This document shows, piece after piece, positions 1-21,000 of a stretch of DNA of 64,000 nt. Under the pieces are notes generated by a model, which saw only the letters and a program-made list of their open reading frames with translations, had not been told where the DNA came from and searched no databases. The translations under genes were made by a program, and so were the position numbers. Each line of letters starts with the position of its first letter. Positions within the stretch are counted from its first letter, which is position 1. The stretch is taken from positions 19,752,175 to 19,816,174 of the forward strand of contig NC_058046.1 of NCBI RefSeq assembly GCF_020085105.1. Direction: 5' to 3'. The DNA comes from Siniperca chuatsi. Lineage: Eukaryota; Chordata; Actinopteri; Centrarchiformes; Sinipercidae.

Positions 1-420
1 TTTCTTCTCATTGTTTAGATATTCATTCATTGTCAAAAAATCCTCATAATCATAGATTGTGTCTATTTTCTTGATTAATTAATGTTTGTTTTATCATTTT
101 GTCATTCACTGCCACAATTCACTGCCCTCATCTTCTCAATAAAATGTTTATATTTTAAACTTTCTACCTGCCATTGTCTTTGTTTCATCCCATCTTTCCT
201 CACCACCCCACAACATTTTCCAGTTTCATTAGAGTAAAGTTTTGTGCAGATTCACCCCTTTTGCAGAGTACCATGGTAGCTCGTGCTTATTTCCAGTATG
301 CAGTCATTGTCATGGAACGTGTATATCTTGGCATTCATGCTTTAGTATATTTCAGACACTGAGTTGTTTTTTAGTCTTGCTGTTTGTTTAAATATTCACT
401 AACTTTCTCTCGTCCTTCAG

Positions 421-3400
421 AAAATTGAGAACGGACGTTTTGCCAAGTACAGATACTTTGCTCATGCCAAGGTCAATGACTCGGACTTCCTCATGATCAC
501 CAAGAGGTGAGTGTTTTTGGCATCCGATTGAGTAAGAAAACTGCTGCTTCCTCATATTCAAAATAGAGTTTTGTTTGAGATGAGCATTATAGTTTGATTT
601 CCTATCATGTTCACAAACACTGTATATCCCAGATCGTCTTTACTGTATGTTTTTAATCAGGTGTAAAGCTTATTGCATTTTTGTAAATGGTATATAATAT
701 TTCTGTGCTCTTTATTAAAAGCTGCTGAAATAAATACGATACAGTATCCATTGTATTTTTCCCAACATGTTTAGATAATTTCGGTACCTGTCCTGTGTGA
801 TGTATGTGAGTTTGCCTCACTCTGTGTCTGTTGTTCATTTGTCAGTTAGCTTAACCACCCATCAGTGCATCTCCAGTGTGTCATTCAAACAGTACACTGT
901 ATCATTTACCTGTGGAGCCTTTTCTAACCCTTTTTATGTGGTTTCTTTTCCAGGGGAATATTTTTTGTGACCAAAGGCACATTTGGCCAGCTGACCTGTG
1001 AATGGCAGTATCTGTTTGAAGAGTTCACCAAGGATCCAATGATTGTAGAGAACCGCAGACTTCGCATTGAGGCTAAGGTACAAAAGCTAACTCTTACAAT
1101 TGAAATCCAAAATCAGAAGCTAGGTTTTTCCGCTTAATAGAAATGTATTACATTTTTTAAACAATTATTTAGCAGATTATTGCACTAAATACCTTGTCTT
1201 GTGTGCTACAGGAGAGAGTAAAGTCCGTCTTCCATGCCAAGGAGTTTGGGAAGATCATAAACTTCAAAACTCCTGAGATAGCCAAGGTAAGTTGGACTAT
1301 AAGATGCTCCTATTGTTATGTTGAGATATATATATATATAAACTTTGTCCTTCACCCTCCGCGGGTGGTCTCATCCTTCGAGCTCGGGTCCTCTACCAGA
1401 GGCCTGGGAGCTTGAGGGTTCTGCGCAGTATCTTTGCTGTTCCCAGTACTGCACTCTTCTGGACCGAGATGTCTGGTGTTCTCCCAGGGATCTGCTGTAG
1501 CCACTCCTCCAGTTTGGGGGTCACTGCCCCGAGTGCTCCGATGACCACGGGCACCGCTGTTGCCTTCACCTTCCAGGCCTTCTCCAGCTCTTCTTTGAGC
1601 CCTTGGTACTTCTCTAGTTTCTCATGTTCCTTTTTCCTGATGTTGCCATCGCTTGGTATCGCCACGTCAACCACAACGGCTTTCCTCTGCTGTTTGTCAA
1701 CCACCACGATGTCAGGCTGGTTCGCCATTACCATTCTGTCAGTCTGGATCTGGAAGTCCCACAGGATCTTGGCTCGGTCATTCTCTACCACCTTTGGAGG
1801 TGTTTCCCACTTTGACCTCGGGGTTTCCAGTCCATACTCCGTGCAGATGTTCCTGTACACTATGCCAGCTACTTGGTTATGGCGCTCCATGTATGCTTTT
1901 CCTGCCAGCATCTTACACCCTGCAGTTATGTGCTGGATTGTCTCAGGGGACTCTTTGCACAGCCTACACCTTGGGTCTTGTCTGGTGTGGTAGATCTGAG
2001 CCTCTATTGCTCTGGTGCTCAGGGCCTGCTCCTGTGCAGCCATGATGAGTGCCTCTGTGCTGTCCTTCAATCCAGCCCGCTCTAGCCATTGGTAGGACTT
2101 CTTGATATCAGCCACTTCAGTTATGTTCCGGTGGTACATCCCGTGTAGGGGTTTGTCCTCCCATGATGGACCTTCCTCCAGCACGTCTTCCTCTGTTCCC
2201 CATTGCCTGAGACATTCCCTGAGCACGTCATCTGTTGGGGCCTGATCTTGGATGTACTTGTGGATCTTGGATGTTTCATCCTGGATAGTGGCTCTCACAC
2301 TCACTAGTCCACGGCCGCCTTCCTTACGACTAGCATACAGTCTCAGGGTGCTGGATTTGGGATGGAACCCTCCATGCATGGTGAGGAGCTTTCGCGTCTT
2401 AACGTCTGTGGTCTGTATCTCTTCCTTTGGCCACCTTATTATTCCCCTTATTATTCCCGCAGGGTATCTGATTATCTGATCAGGGTATCTGATCACCGTC
2501 TTCCTTGTTGCCTCTTCGAGGTTGCCATTAGCCTGTGGTATTCCAAGGTACTTGTAACCATCCTCAATGTCTGCTATTGTTCCTTCTGGGAGTGAGACCC
2601 CTTCTGTGTGGACTACCTTCCCTCTCTTTGTCACCATTCGACTGCACTTCTCAAGCCCGAATGACATCCCAATGTCAGAGCTGTAGATCCTGGTGGTGTG
2701 GATCAGTGAGTCGATGTCCCGCTCACTCTTAGCGTATAGCTTGATGTCATCCATGTAGAGGAGGTGACTGATGGTGGCCCCGTTCCTGAGTCGGTATCTA
2801 AGCATTCAGTGATCCATGTGTGCGGCATTGAGTCATATGCTTTCTTGTAATCAATCCAGGCAGTGCACAGGTTGGTGTGTCGGGCTCTGCAGTCTTGGGT
2901 GACTGTTCTGTCAACCAGGAGTTGGTGTATTGATCCATGTGTCCACTTATCTTAGCCGCGATGATGCCTGACATGAGCTTCCATGTTGTGGAGAGACAGG
3001 TTATTGGCCGATAGTTGGATGGGACTGTACCCTTTGCGGGATCCTTCAGGATCAGGATTGTGTGCCCTTCGGTAAGCCATTTAGGGTGCGTCCCATCTCT
3101 TAGCAGCTGGTTCATTTGTGCTGCTAGGCGCTCATGGAGTACAGTGAGCTTCTTTAGCCAGTAGGTGGATCCTGTCAGGGCCCGGTGCTGTCCAGTTCTT
3201 CATACCTGAGACTCTTTCTTGGATGTCTGCCGCTGTGATGGTGACTGGATTCTGTTCAGGGAGGTTGCTGTGGTCCTTTCTCAGGGCGGCCAGCCACCCT
3301 GCATTGCTGTTGTGTGATGCCTCCCTTTCCCATATACTTTTCCAGTACTGCTCCGTTTCCAGCCTTGGTGGGTCTGCTCTGCTGTTATTACCCTGCCATT

Positions 3401-4174
3401 GAGTGTACACTTTCGCAGGTTGAGTTGCGAACAGCCGGTTTATTCTTCTGGCTTCATTATCTCTTGTGTATCTCTTTAGGCGGCTGGCCAAGGCTTGGAG
3501 CCTTTGTTTTGCAGTTTCGAGTGCTTCAGGTATGGGCATCTGGTTGTACTTCTTGGGTACTTGCTTTCTCATTGGACCTCTCTCAGCCTCTGTCAGTTGG
3601 CTCACTTCTCTCCCTCCAACCTTCGTTTCCATGGTGGGTATTGTCTCTCATGGCTCCCATGGTTGCTCTTGTAGCAGTTGTAGTTGCATCTCTAGGATCA
3701 CTGCTGCTGAGCACTCGGCGCACTCGGGGCAGTGACCCCCAAACTGGAGGAGTGGCTACAGCAGATCCCTGGAAGAACACCAGACATCTCGGTCCAGAAG
3801 AGTGCAGTACTGGGAACAGCGAAGATACTGCGCAGAACCCTCAAGCTCCCAGGCCTCTGGTAGAGGACCCGAGCTCGAAGGATGAGACCACCCGCGGAGG
3901 GTGAAGGACAAAGTTTTTATATATATATATATTTGTTAATTTGTAGAAATAAGAAATGCCCAACTGTTATCTGCTGTCTGTGTATATAATCAAAATGAGT
4001 CCACTTGTTTTACTTAAATTCATGTTTCCTTGTGGCGTCCAAGCCAAAGTTGTGTCCAACCTGCAGTCACAGTAAATTATTGCACTAAAATTAGTTCTAA
4101 CTTTGGTTCTTATTTATTTTCAGTGGGTTCTTGCCAAATTGGAAGATGCAAGAGAGAGTTTACCCAAATACTAA
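421..4174 (+). CDS. vps13a: VPS13A, last four coding exons (C-terminal 111 residues)
   Basis: C-terminal end of the large bridge-like lipid transfer protein VPS13A, which moves phospholipids at membrane contact sites. Coding exons: 421-506, 954-1077, 1212-1286 and 4124-4174 (TAA at 4172-4174). All junctions are AG/GT and the frame is continuous. The peptide starts KIENGRFAKYRYFAHAK, passes through TKGTFGQLTCEWQY and FHAKEFGKIINFKTPE, and ends in LEDARESLPKY. I recognise this as the C-terminal PH-like region of vertebrate VPS13A. Identity over VPS13C is supported by the neighbouring GNA14 and GNAQ, the human 9q21 order. The 5' part of the gene lies left of the window. The last intron (1287-4123) holds a retrotransposon inserted antisense to the gene. 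Positions 1-420 are intron with no other exon seen. Confidence 0.93.
1326..1340. repeat. (TA)n tract, left flank of the retrotransposon
   Basis: A short TA run directly abuts the 3' end of the minus-strand retrotransposon copy. It is mirrored by a TA run at 3918-3931 on the other side of the insert. Confidence 0.8.
1393..2805 (-). pseudogene. Retrotransposon ORF fragment: end of RT domain, CCHC finger and restriction-like endonuclease
   Basis: An open frame of 470 codons, read from 2805 down to 1393. YMDD, the reverse transcriptase active-site box, is at residues 17-20, so the frame starts inside the RT domain. A CX2C-H-C zinc finger follows (C280, C283, H292, C297). The endonuclease motif PD is at 364-365 with a further acidic residue at D380, the arrangement seen in R2/R4-type restriction-like endonucleases. 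Residues 103-124 contain short repeated peptides (IIRYP, GIIR) caused by local DNA duplications, replacing part of the thumb region. The frame ends KLPGLW and is a retrotransposon relic rather than a host gene. Confidence 0.85.
2798..3632 (-). pseudogene. Retrotransposon ORF fragments: N-terminal part of reverse transcriptase
   Basis: Two consecutive frames, 3132-3632 and 2798-3115, hold the upstream half of the same retrotransposon protein. NWTAPGPDRIH and SNYRPITCLSTTWKL are the early reverse transcriptase motifs. The frames are separated by a stop or frameshift near 3116-3131. Sequence normally lying between the second frame and the YMDD box, including the substrate-binding GDxLSPLLF-type motif, is absent. 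The junction near 2800-2815 is thus an internal deletion. Confidence 0.8.
3721..3915 (+). repeat. Inverted copy of the retrotransposon 3' end
   Basis: Reverse complement of 1341-1535 with two differences, by eye alignment. It encodes the same C-terminal peptide, ending LKLPGLW and stop, on the + strand, followed by the element's short 3' UTR. It is followed by TA repeats at 3918-3931. Confidence 0.9.
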
Positions 4175-5450
4175 CTCATCAAATAGTGACAAATTATTTA
4201 AAAAGGAAAAAAAAGAAAAAAGAAAACACACACAAAGTCTGTGTGTGTCAGTGCCTTTGTTCTTTACTGCATGCTACTTTTGTTTACCTCCATGTGTGAG
4301 TAGTGGTGAAAACACACAGACGATGCTGTATGTTGACTGTTAGTGTGTGTCGGGGGTGAAAGACTGAGCGAGTAGTTTGTATGTGTGCATGCCTACAAAA
4401 GTGCTATAAATGGACGGCTGACTTGCATTCATTCACCACAGAGGCTCAGAAAGCATTGAACCAAACTTTGTTTCACTCTTTTCACTCTGATTGCACGCAT
4501 CCTTTTGCCCACATATATAATTGAATGTTTGTTTGTTTTTAAAAAAATCTCTTTTATGGATGGTAATGCTAAGTCTTCAGTTCCCAAAGACATCGCATCA
4601 CTATCAGCTTGGGTCTGAAATTCTGGTGAAATTGGAGGATTTGCTAGGCCTTTAGTTTGCCATACTCAATAAAACACTCATTAAGTCACTCATTTCATTC
4701 AGTTTCAGTTTTATTGAACATATCTCAAGTTGTGTTTTGCTGTAGAAGATGCACTGTTACAGTGCAACAGCTAGTTAAGAGACATGGTAGAAAACAGCTC
4801 CAATAACATTGATGCCAAATCAACCATAATTGTTGTAGCACATTTAATGTTGTACACTGTTTATTTCACTGGATTATATAAAAGGGAAACTAATTAAAAT
4901 TTTAATGGCTTTATAACACATAATTCAAAATGTGCTCTCTTTCAAACCTGTTTTCTGTCTCTTACTCTATTTTTCCTCTTTTTTTATACATTTCTGCAAG
5001 ATGCAGACTGTTCAATGTGTGATTTAGAGATGCATGCTATTTTTATACTGTACTTACATGTATCAATCTTCTGTATATTGATCTAATATAGTATCCTATC
5101 TGTATATATCCATCCACAATAGTCTGTATTATGGTGTTACAGATTGTAATTTTGTGATTTTTATGTTTTTATACCACACATATGCAATGCCAACTATGTT
5201 GATGAATTATGCAGAGAAAAGTATATTTAAAAGAAATGAATGCTAATTATTATCAGCTGCTGTTTACTTTGACATTTATTTTAAAGGTTTGCTGTTGGTT
5301 TGGGGTGCATCGCAGTTTAATACAACTAAATATGTCTATTGCCAGTAATGTTTGTCATTTATGTTTTTGGGGAGCAAAACGTTCACTGAAATGGCTTAAT
5401 TCTTTCCCCCCACTGTTTTCAAAAAAAATAAAATATGTGTTTCAAATGTC
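4175..5450 (+). other. vps13a: VPS13A 3' untranslated region with candidate poly(A) signals
   Basis: Sequence after the VPS13A stop is AT-rich with no coding exon. AATAAA hexamers lie at 4668-4673 and 5427-5432; the second is followed by a GT-rich stretch, as expected of a cleavage site. Which signal is used cannot be told from sequence. The UTR is therefore about 0.5 or 1.3 kb. Confidence 0.55.
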
Positions 5451-5533
5451 AGTGTTCTCTTCCTTTTATTTCTTGTACCCAGAAAATCTCACAAGAAGCA
5501 CACAAATTGCACTCTTCATTAACTAACTAATTG

Positions 5534-5539
5534 TTTATT
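5534..5539 (-). terminator. gna14: Candidate GNA14 poly(A) signal
   Basis: AATAAA on the - strand, about 670 bp after the GNA14 stop codon. It would end the GNA14 mRNA near 5515, only about 100 bp from the distal VPS13A signal on the other strand. Confidence 0.45.
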
Positions 5540-6207
5540 GAAAACTACCATAAATATAATTTCCATTTCGCATGTGTAGCGTTTTTCAAAGCACAACTTG
5601 GACTATTTACAATCTAAAACAAACTGTGGCTGTGCTGACTGTCCTAAGTTAATAAGGCACTAAAGGCAAAAGCAGACACAGGTGGTTCAGTGTTAGAAAA
5701 GGGGAAAAAACTACTCAAATTTAAATATCACAGGGATCTCTTAGAGCTATTGCATGAGCAGAAATTAAAGCAGAATCAGTTAAAGCACTCAGATCTTATT
5801 TATGACAACTGTATTTTAAGAAGTGATAAAATAAGTAGCCCACACAATAGGTCAATGATATTACTTAACATTTTCACATTCTCACTTCCACTGCAAAGTA
5901 TCATTTTCTTACAGTTCATCTCTATAAAGACTGGAATAGAAACTACTCTCTTACATGTTCATATTCTCTTTGGCTGGATTTTTACAGACACAAGATAAAA
6001 TGAAAATATTGAAACCTTTGGATTAAAGAGACTTAGAATCTTGGTTGTGTAAACAGGGAGGAACTATGTAAAATCTAATTGTTCTCTAGACAGCCAAGAA
6101 AAAGCACTGTAAAGTTTTGTTTTATGTAATTCTCCTGTCTTGGCTCTCCTCATGTCTTTCCTTCTTCTTGTATCCCTTTGTCTCCTCTCCTGTCCTCCTG
6201 CTCCTCT

Positions 6208-15834
<9,627 letters not shown>

Positions 15835-16135
15835 TCAAACTGACCAGCTCGCTCTCCGATGAGCCTTCTGCTGTCAACGTGCAAATGTTGAGGGCTTTTG
15901 GAGACGTTTGCCCTCGTTAAGGCAGCCGCTTCTTCTCCACTCGCTCCCCCTCTCTCACTTCACAAATTCAGAAGGGGAAAGGCGCAGAGCATCTTTGAAA
16001 GTGATGCCTTCTTGTTCCTCTTAAGGCCGAATGAGAAAAGCAGTTTATTGAGGAAGATCTAGGGAGGTTTTAATAGTTTAAATATTCCGCGGCTAAAACA
16101 GAGAAACCTTCGTTTAAAGGGAAAAGTCCAGAGAT
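15835..16135 (-). promoter_or_regulatory. gna14: GNA14 5' flank: 5' UTR and likely promoter region
   Basis: Sequence immediately upstream of the GNA14 start on the - strand is richer in GC and CpG than the surrounding DNA. No TATA box is obvious. The transcription start cannot be fixed from sequence. A GC/CACCC-type box (GGGCGTGGC) lies further up near 16236. Confidence 0.4.
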
Positions 16136-16814
16136 CTATTTTAGGACTAAAAAGCTCTGACTCTCTTTGATAAGGTGCTGTGGTTGGTCTGAAGCACGAG
16201 GACACTTGTTGAACTTTATCCAGCCGGTTAGGGAGGGCGTGGCAGTTGCAAATAGAAAAGGATAAAATGGGAAGTTCGCATCCTCAGCAAGCAGCCTGTG
16301 TTGTCTTTCCCCCACAGAGTTGCCTGTGACACGATAGGCTACATAAAGATAACTAAGACTGGTGGAGTAGGGGTGCAGGGTAGGCTTTAATAAAAGAAAA
16401 AAAGCCAAGAAAATAGGAGCTATAGGCCTTTCTTAGATATGCGTATTTAAACAACATGGTTCCCAGCTGCAAGTAGCTTTCTTGGTACATTTTTATACAT
16501 CAGACATGTAGGCTATTACAAGGGGTTCAGGACGTGGAACATCCTTTACAGTTACAGGAGAGAGGAAGTGAAGGATCCGACTCCAGTGCATCCTTTGACG
16601 CTGCCATGTCTCCCAACGGCCACTAGGGGTCAGGAAGGCCAGCTGTGAGTGAATGAATGAGTATTTGAATTATATCCTGGGTCCAGGAGGAACTTTGCAT
16701 CTCCAAAGGTTTTGGACAAAGGTTTTTGAGAAGAATGAAAGCCAGGTATTCACAGTTTGGGTTCATAGCATGAGCAATAATGTTACAGTATGATAATGCA
16801 ACTGAGATATTAAC

Positions 16815-18090
16815 AATCAGAATCAGAATCAGAAATACTTTATTGATCCCTCAGGGGAAACTCTTTTGTTACAACAGCTCACTATCACGTCAGTGCACTA
16901 TTATAGCAGTACTAAGCAAAAAAATATAATACACTATAATACAGGTCAGAAAATAAATTAAGTACCAAGTGGGTATAAGTATAAAATTAAAACAAGTGTG
17001 AAGTACAAAGTGGGTTTACCGGTTGATGATAATAATACGGTATAAAGTAATAGTGCATGAACTGTCAAGTTAAGTGTAGCTTATTAAGATTATAATGAGA
17101 TAGAGGATATTGCACAGCAGTAATAGAGGTATGAATAAATATCAATAAATAGGGAATTTTAAACTGAAAAGAGTATATTGCACAGCAGTATTAACACAGA
17201 GAATATCGCACAATTATTTCAAGAATTGCAGTGATGTTAATGATCCAATGTCCACTTTGGTGAACACTTATAGGGAGGAGTTAAATAGTTTGATGGCCAC
17301 AGGCAGGAATGACTTCCTGTGGCGCTCTGTGGTGCATTTTGGGGGGATGAGTTTTTGGTGTTGAAAGCATTGGAGAAGTCAAAAAACATGATCCTCACCG
17401 TGCTTGCCGGCTTGTCCAGGTGGGTGTAGATGCGGTTCAGCAGGAAGATGATGGCGTCCTCAACTCCCATCTGGGGCTGGTAGGCGAACTGAAGGGGGTC
17501 CAGGAGGGGTCTGACCATCGGCCGCAGCTGTTCCAGCACCAGTCTCTCCAGGGTCTTCATTATGTGGGAGGTCAGTGCCACCGGTCTGTAGTCCTTGGAG
17601 CCACTGGGACACAGCGTCACAGAACAGGGACCCTTTGAAGACTCAGGCTCAGGTTGAAGACATGGTGAAGGATTCCACATAGCTGGGGGGCACAGGCTTT
17701 TAGCACCCTGGGGCAAACGCCATCGGGGCCTGCAGCCTTGTTTGAGTAGTGTTTCATCAGCTGTCCTCTCACCTGGTCAGAAGTCAGGCTCACAGCAGAG
17801 GTTACAGGCGAGGGAGGGAGGGAGTTGTCAGTCTGGATAGGGCTGTTAGCCTGAGAGCCAGTTAAGGGGGGAGTAGGACTCTCCCAGGAAGATGAGGGAG
17901 GGGGGAGCAGTGGACTCAGAGGAGTCTGAGGGCCGACAGCAGCTGAGTTAGAGAGGGGATGAGCAGGAGCTGGTGTGTCAAATCTGTTAAAGAACAGATT
18001 AAGTTCGTTGGCCCTGTCCAAGCTGCCTTCAACTCCTCTGCTGCTAGTCGGTCTGAAGCCAGTGATGCTCTTCATGAAGTGAGCTTGTTT
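16815..18090 (-). mobile_element. L2/CR1-group LINE, 5'-truncated and internally deleted
   Basis: Lies between GNA14 and GNAQ, on the - strand. The 3' end at 16815-16850 shows AATCAGAATCAG repeats and ACTTTATTGATCCC, a tail I associate with fish L2/CR1-type elements. The body codes for the linker and early reverse transcriptase (17237-18075). The RT frame breaks off after FFDFSNAFNT and joins sequence coding for the far C-terminus and 3' UTR. Most of the RT domain and what follows it are therefore missing. It is non-functional. Confidence 0.8.
17237..18075 (-). pseudogene. L2/CR1-type reverse transcriptase fragment
   Basis: Two overlapping frames joined by a frameshift near 17620-17710. The upstream frame (17617-18075) carries a Pro/Ser-rich linker and then NKAAGPDGVCPRVLKAC, an early RT motif. 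The downstream frame (17237-17716) carries SKDYRPVALTSHIMK, then LDPLQFAYQP, then IMFFDFSNAF, which holds the first catalytic Asp region. There is no YxDD box because the rest of the domain is deleted. Confidence 0.82.
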
Positions 18091-18094
18091 TTCA

Positions 18095-21000
18095 TAGATC
18101 AGTGCTCAGTATCATTATTATAAAAGAGAGACAACAAAATAAATTGGAGATGTATAAATCAATTCATAGAAATATCAAATGAAAGATCGGAGATGAAAAG
18201 AGGTTATAAAGTTCACAATTATTACAACTAAATACTTATTCTCAATTTTATGACCCTATAGGGATAATATGGTGATTTTCCTGAAGAGTGGGAGGCAAAC
18301 TCCTCTTCTAGGGTGGTATAATCCAATCTAGAAAGATAGCATCTTTTATTGGAATTCATGAATGGACAAATCATCAAATAGCAGCTGTGGACCTGCCGTA
18401 AGCAGGAGTCATCTGCTTAAATAAAAAATAACCACACATTAAAATACAGAAAACTGGGAAAAGACTAGCAGTTACTCTACTAATGTGAAATGGTGCTTTG
18501 AAGGGAATCATTAAAGTCTCCACAGTTTGACTCAGACAGAGATCTTTGCATGTGTGTGTGTGTATGCAGGTCACGATTAAATCAGTATCAGTAATAAACA
18601 TAAAACATCATTCACTGAGAATGTGAATGAGAATGACAAACAGTAAATGTGAATGTGTGTGTGCCCTGATATTAACCAGTCCTTGCCATTCATCAATTAA
18701 AAGATATAAATTAATTAAGTTTGAGTATTAGGTTATATCTAACCTTGATAAAATAACCACAGGCAGTCTTCAGGCTTTTTTTTGTGCAATTTACTCTCTG
18801 TTTATCCACACATTTGTCCTCTTTTTCAACAACATTCTCAACACATACATTTGTGAGAAGTCCAGTCTACTCTGTAGTATCATCATGACTGCTTTGCAAC
18901 AAGAACATTTACAAAAACAGAAAGACTGAATGTGTTACCATCAGCGGGAACAGTTAAGTACAAAGATTTCACTTTTCTATTGAGTCATGTTGAGCATTTT
19001 CCAATGGAGAATCTGAATTAAGACAATTTGTTTTTCCTCCCTCTGATCTTGGAGAGGTCATTTAGAATGTGAACATCGATCCTTCAAGGATATAAAAAGC
19101 AGTGAATTTACAAAATGGGACAAATTTTCTTGGAGTCGTTGCCTTGATTTACAACCAAAAGTTGTCTTACATCTAAGCAAACTATATTTATGATGGTGTT
19201 AGGAGTTTTAAACCAGAAAGTAAACAAAGCCAGCTCCCTGCCAGCCATGTTTTCATATCTTTCTCTCAAAGTATTCTGTTGTCTCTCTTTTTTCTTTTTG
19301 AGGGAGTTTTTTTGTGCATGTAAAAAACAAAAATTACCTAAGATGACAAGGGGGGGAAAAGAGCTAAAATAACCTCTTAAGGGCAACTTCACCCAACATG
19401 TTGCTTGGCAATAAGCTTGGGGTGCATTCTATTAAAGAATCACATCTGTGTTCACTTCGACTAAATTTTCAGAGCTGGACAGAGGTTTCTAATACAAATT
19501 GGAGTTCAAATACAACTGGCAAGGATGTCTGGCAAAGCATTATGCTCATGCTGTGATACATCAGTCACAGACCTGAACTATGATGTTGTCCTATGATGGT
19601 GTAATGATATAGGCTACATTTAAAGGCATTGAATTAACCACATTGTACAAATGACAGCTGTATCACTAAAAATAACAGAAAATAAAAGTCGATACACTTT
19701 TGAAAAGAAATATGTTGCTTCATTCAGAAACACGTTGAAGGAGTTTATGGATACAAGGAAACATTTTATGATTAGAGATCATCATAATAGCACTATTTAA
19801 AAATTAGTCATTAAACTTCATATTTTCATGATTTGGAGGCAAAGAAACCGAGATGTAGGTGAAGAGTAAAAGAGCAGTTTATGGAAAGTTATTTTTCCCC
19901 ACACTCGACCCTGGGGTTCTATATAACCTAGTCCTCAATATACTGTAAGTAACACTGCACTGCTTTTGAACGTACTGCATGAAATTGAACCAGCAGCAGA
20001 GGTGTCCAACAATGTGTGTCAGCAAGTCAACACCAGCTGGAGTCTGTGCTCTCTCAAAGGGAAAATCCAGCCTGAATATAACTCACATGTGCTTCCTCAG
20101 AGTTATGATGTGAACTTGAACAAATCACTCAGACATCTTGGAAACGGTCCTTTGTGGCTCATACTTATCTGATGAAATCCAATGATAATTAGATTCGGAC
20201 GGACTCTACACAGTGGAATTGGTGAATGCACTATGTGAATTGTTTAAACAAGAATTTTCCCTTTAAGTAACAGGGACAGTGTAAATAGTCCATTTACAAC
20301 AGCAGGGACATAAGTTACAGATTACTGCAACTCTACAACAAGTGATCAACACTGATAAATTGAAACTATAGTCCAGCTTCAAAACATCTCCTCTGGCAAC
20401 AGGCACAATCACATTAACACCATTTTAACATTCCGTAAAATGTGTGACGAGATTGCCCCCACTTTTTCCCTATTAGGCCCTGTTGTTGACCAGTCGTTAT
20501 TGTAAGATCTTGATTTACTTCAAGTACACTGTGATTTGGACTGGAAATTAACTTGTTGAAGTGGTTGTTGCCTGCCAAAATCAACCATCCTTGTAAGCAA
20601 TTTCAGCAGCCAGCTGAAGTATCTGAAAACAACAGGACCTCCAAGTGAGGGCTGGTTACCTGCCAAAGTGGCTGGTAGATGCCAAACCACAGCCAAATGT
20701 CGAGAAAACACTCTGCAGGTGGCTGGTGATGATTTGGAGTCCAGATTGTGACACCTTGCAGACAGTCTACACACAGTCTACACATACTGATGTGTAGGAC
20801 CACTGTATTTTAATCATAGTTACATCAAGCAGTTCAATGAATTATAATGAACTGTGGCATGGATTTTAAGACATGATCTGATGTGACAACATGATGAAAT
20901 CAACTGAAAGTGTGTTCTGATTACAATTCACTCATGGTGTGCTTATAATGTCCTGTAATAATGTCATATAAGCTACATGAGCTACACTTCAAAGCTGTTC

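Larger units (their letters stand above)
1341..3915 (-). mobile_element. R4/Dong-type (Rex6-like) non-LTR retrotransposon, rearranged, with inverted 3' ends
   Basis: LINE of the restriction-like-endonuclease group, inserted in the last VPS13A intron. The main part (1341-3720) is on the - strand and encodes pieces of reverse transcriptase followed by a CCHC finger and a PD-(D/E)XK-type endonuclease. The last 195 bp (3721-3915) are a second copy of the element's 3' end in the opposite orientation. That copy differs from 1341-1535 at two positions by eye. Both outer ends are therefore 3' ends of the element, and each abuts a (TA)n tract. The 5' part is truncated and the reverse transcriptase core is partly deleted, so it cannot be autonomous. 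The clade is assigned from domain order and motif recognition. Rex6 is the nearest fish family I know, but the exact family needs a repeat library. Confidence 0.85.

Noticed and set aside
1412..1993. + strand open frame of 193 codons
   Set aside because: Antisense to the endonuclease region of the retrotransposon; composition reflects the opposite-strand codons.
3314..3904. Long + strand open frame of 196 codons
   Set aside because: It is the reverse-strand shadow of retrotransposon coding sequence and runs into the inverted 3' arm in another frame. It has no motif of its own.
19080..19100. TATA-like motif (GATATAAAAAGC)
   Set aside because: No downstream exon or open frame; AT-rich background makes such motifs common.
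20560..20765. Imperfect direct repeats around CCTGCCAAA and GGCTGGT
   Set aside because: Too diverged and irregular to call a tandem array or a known element.
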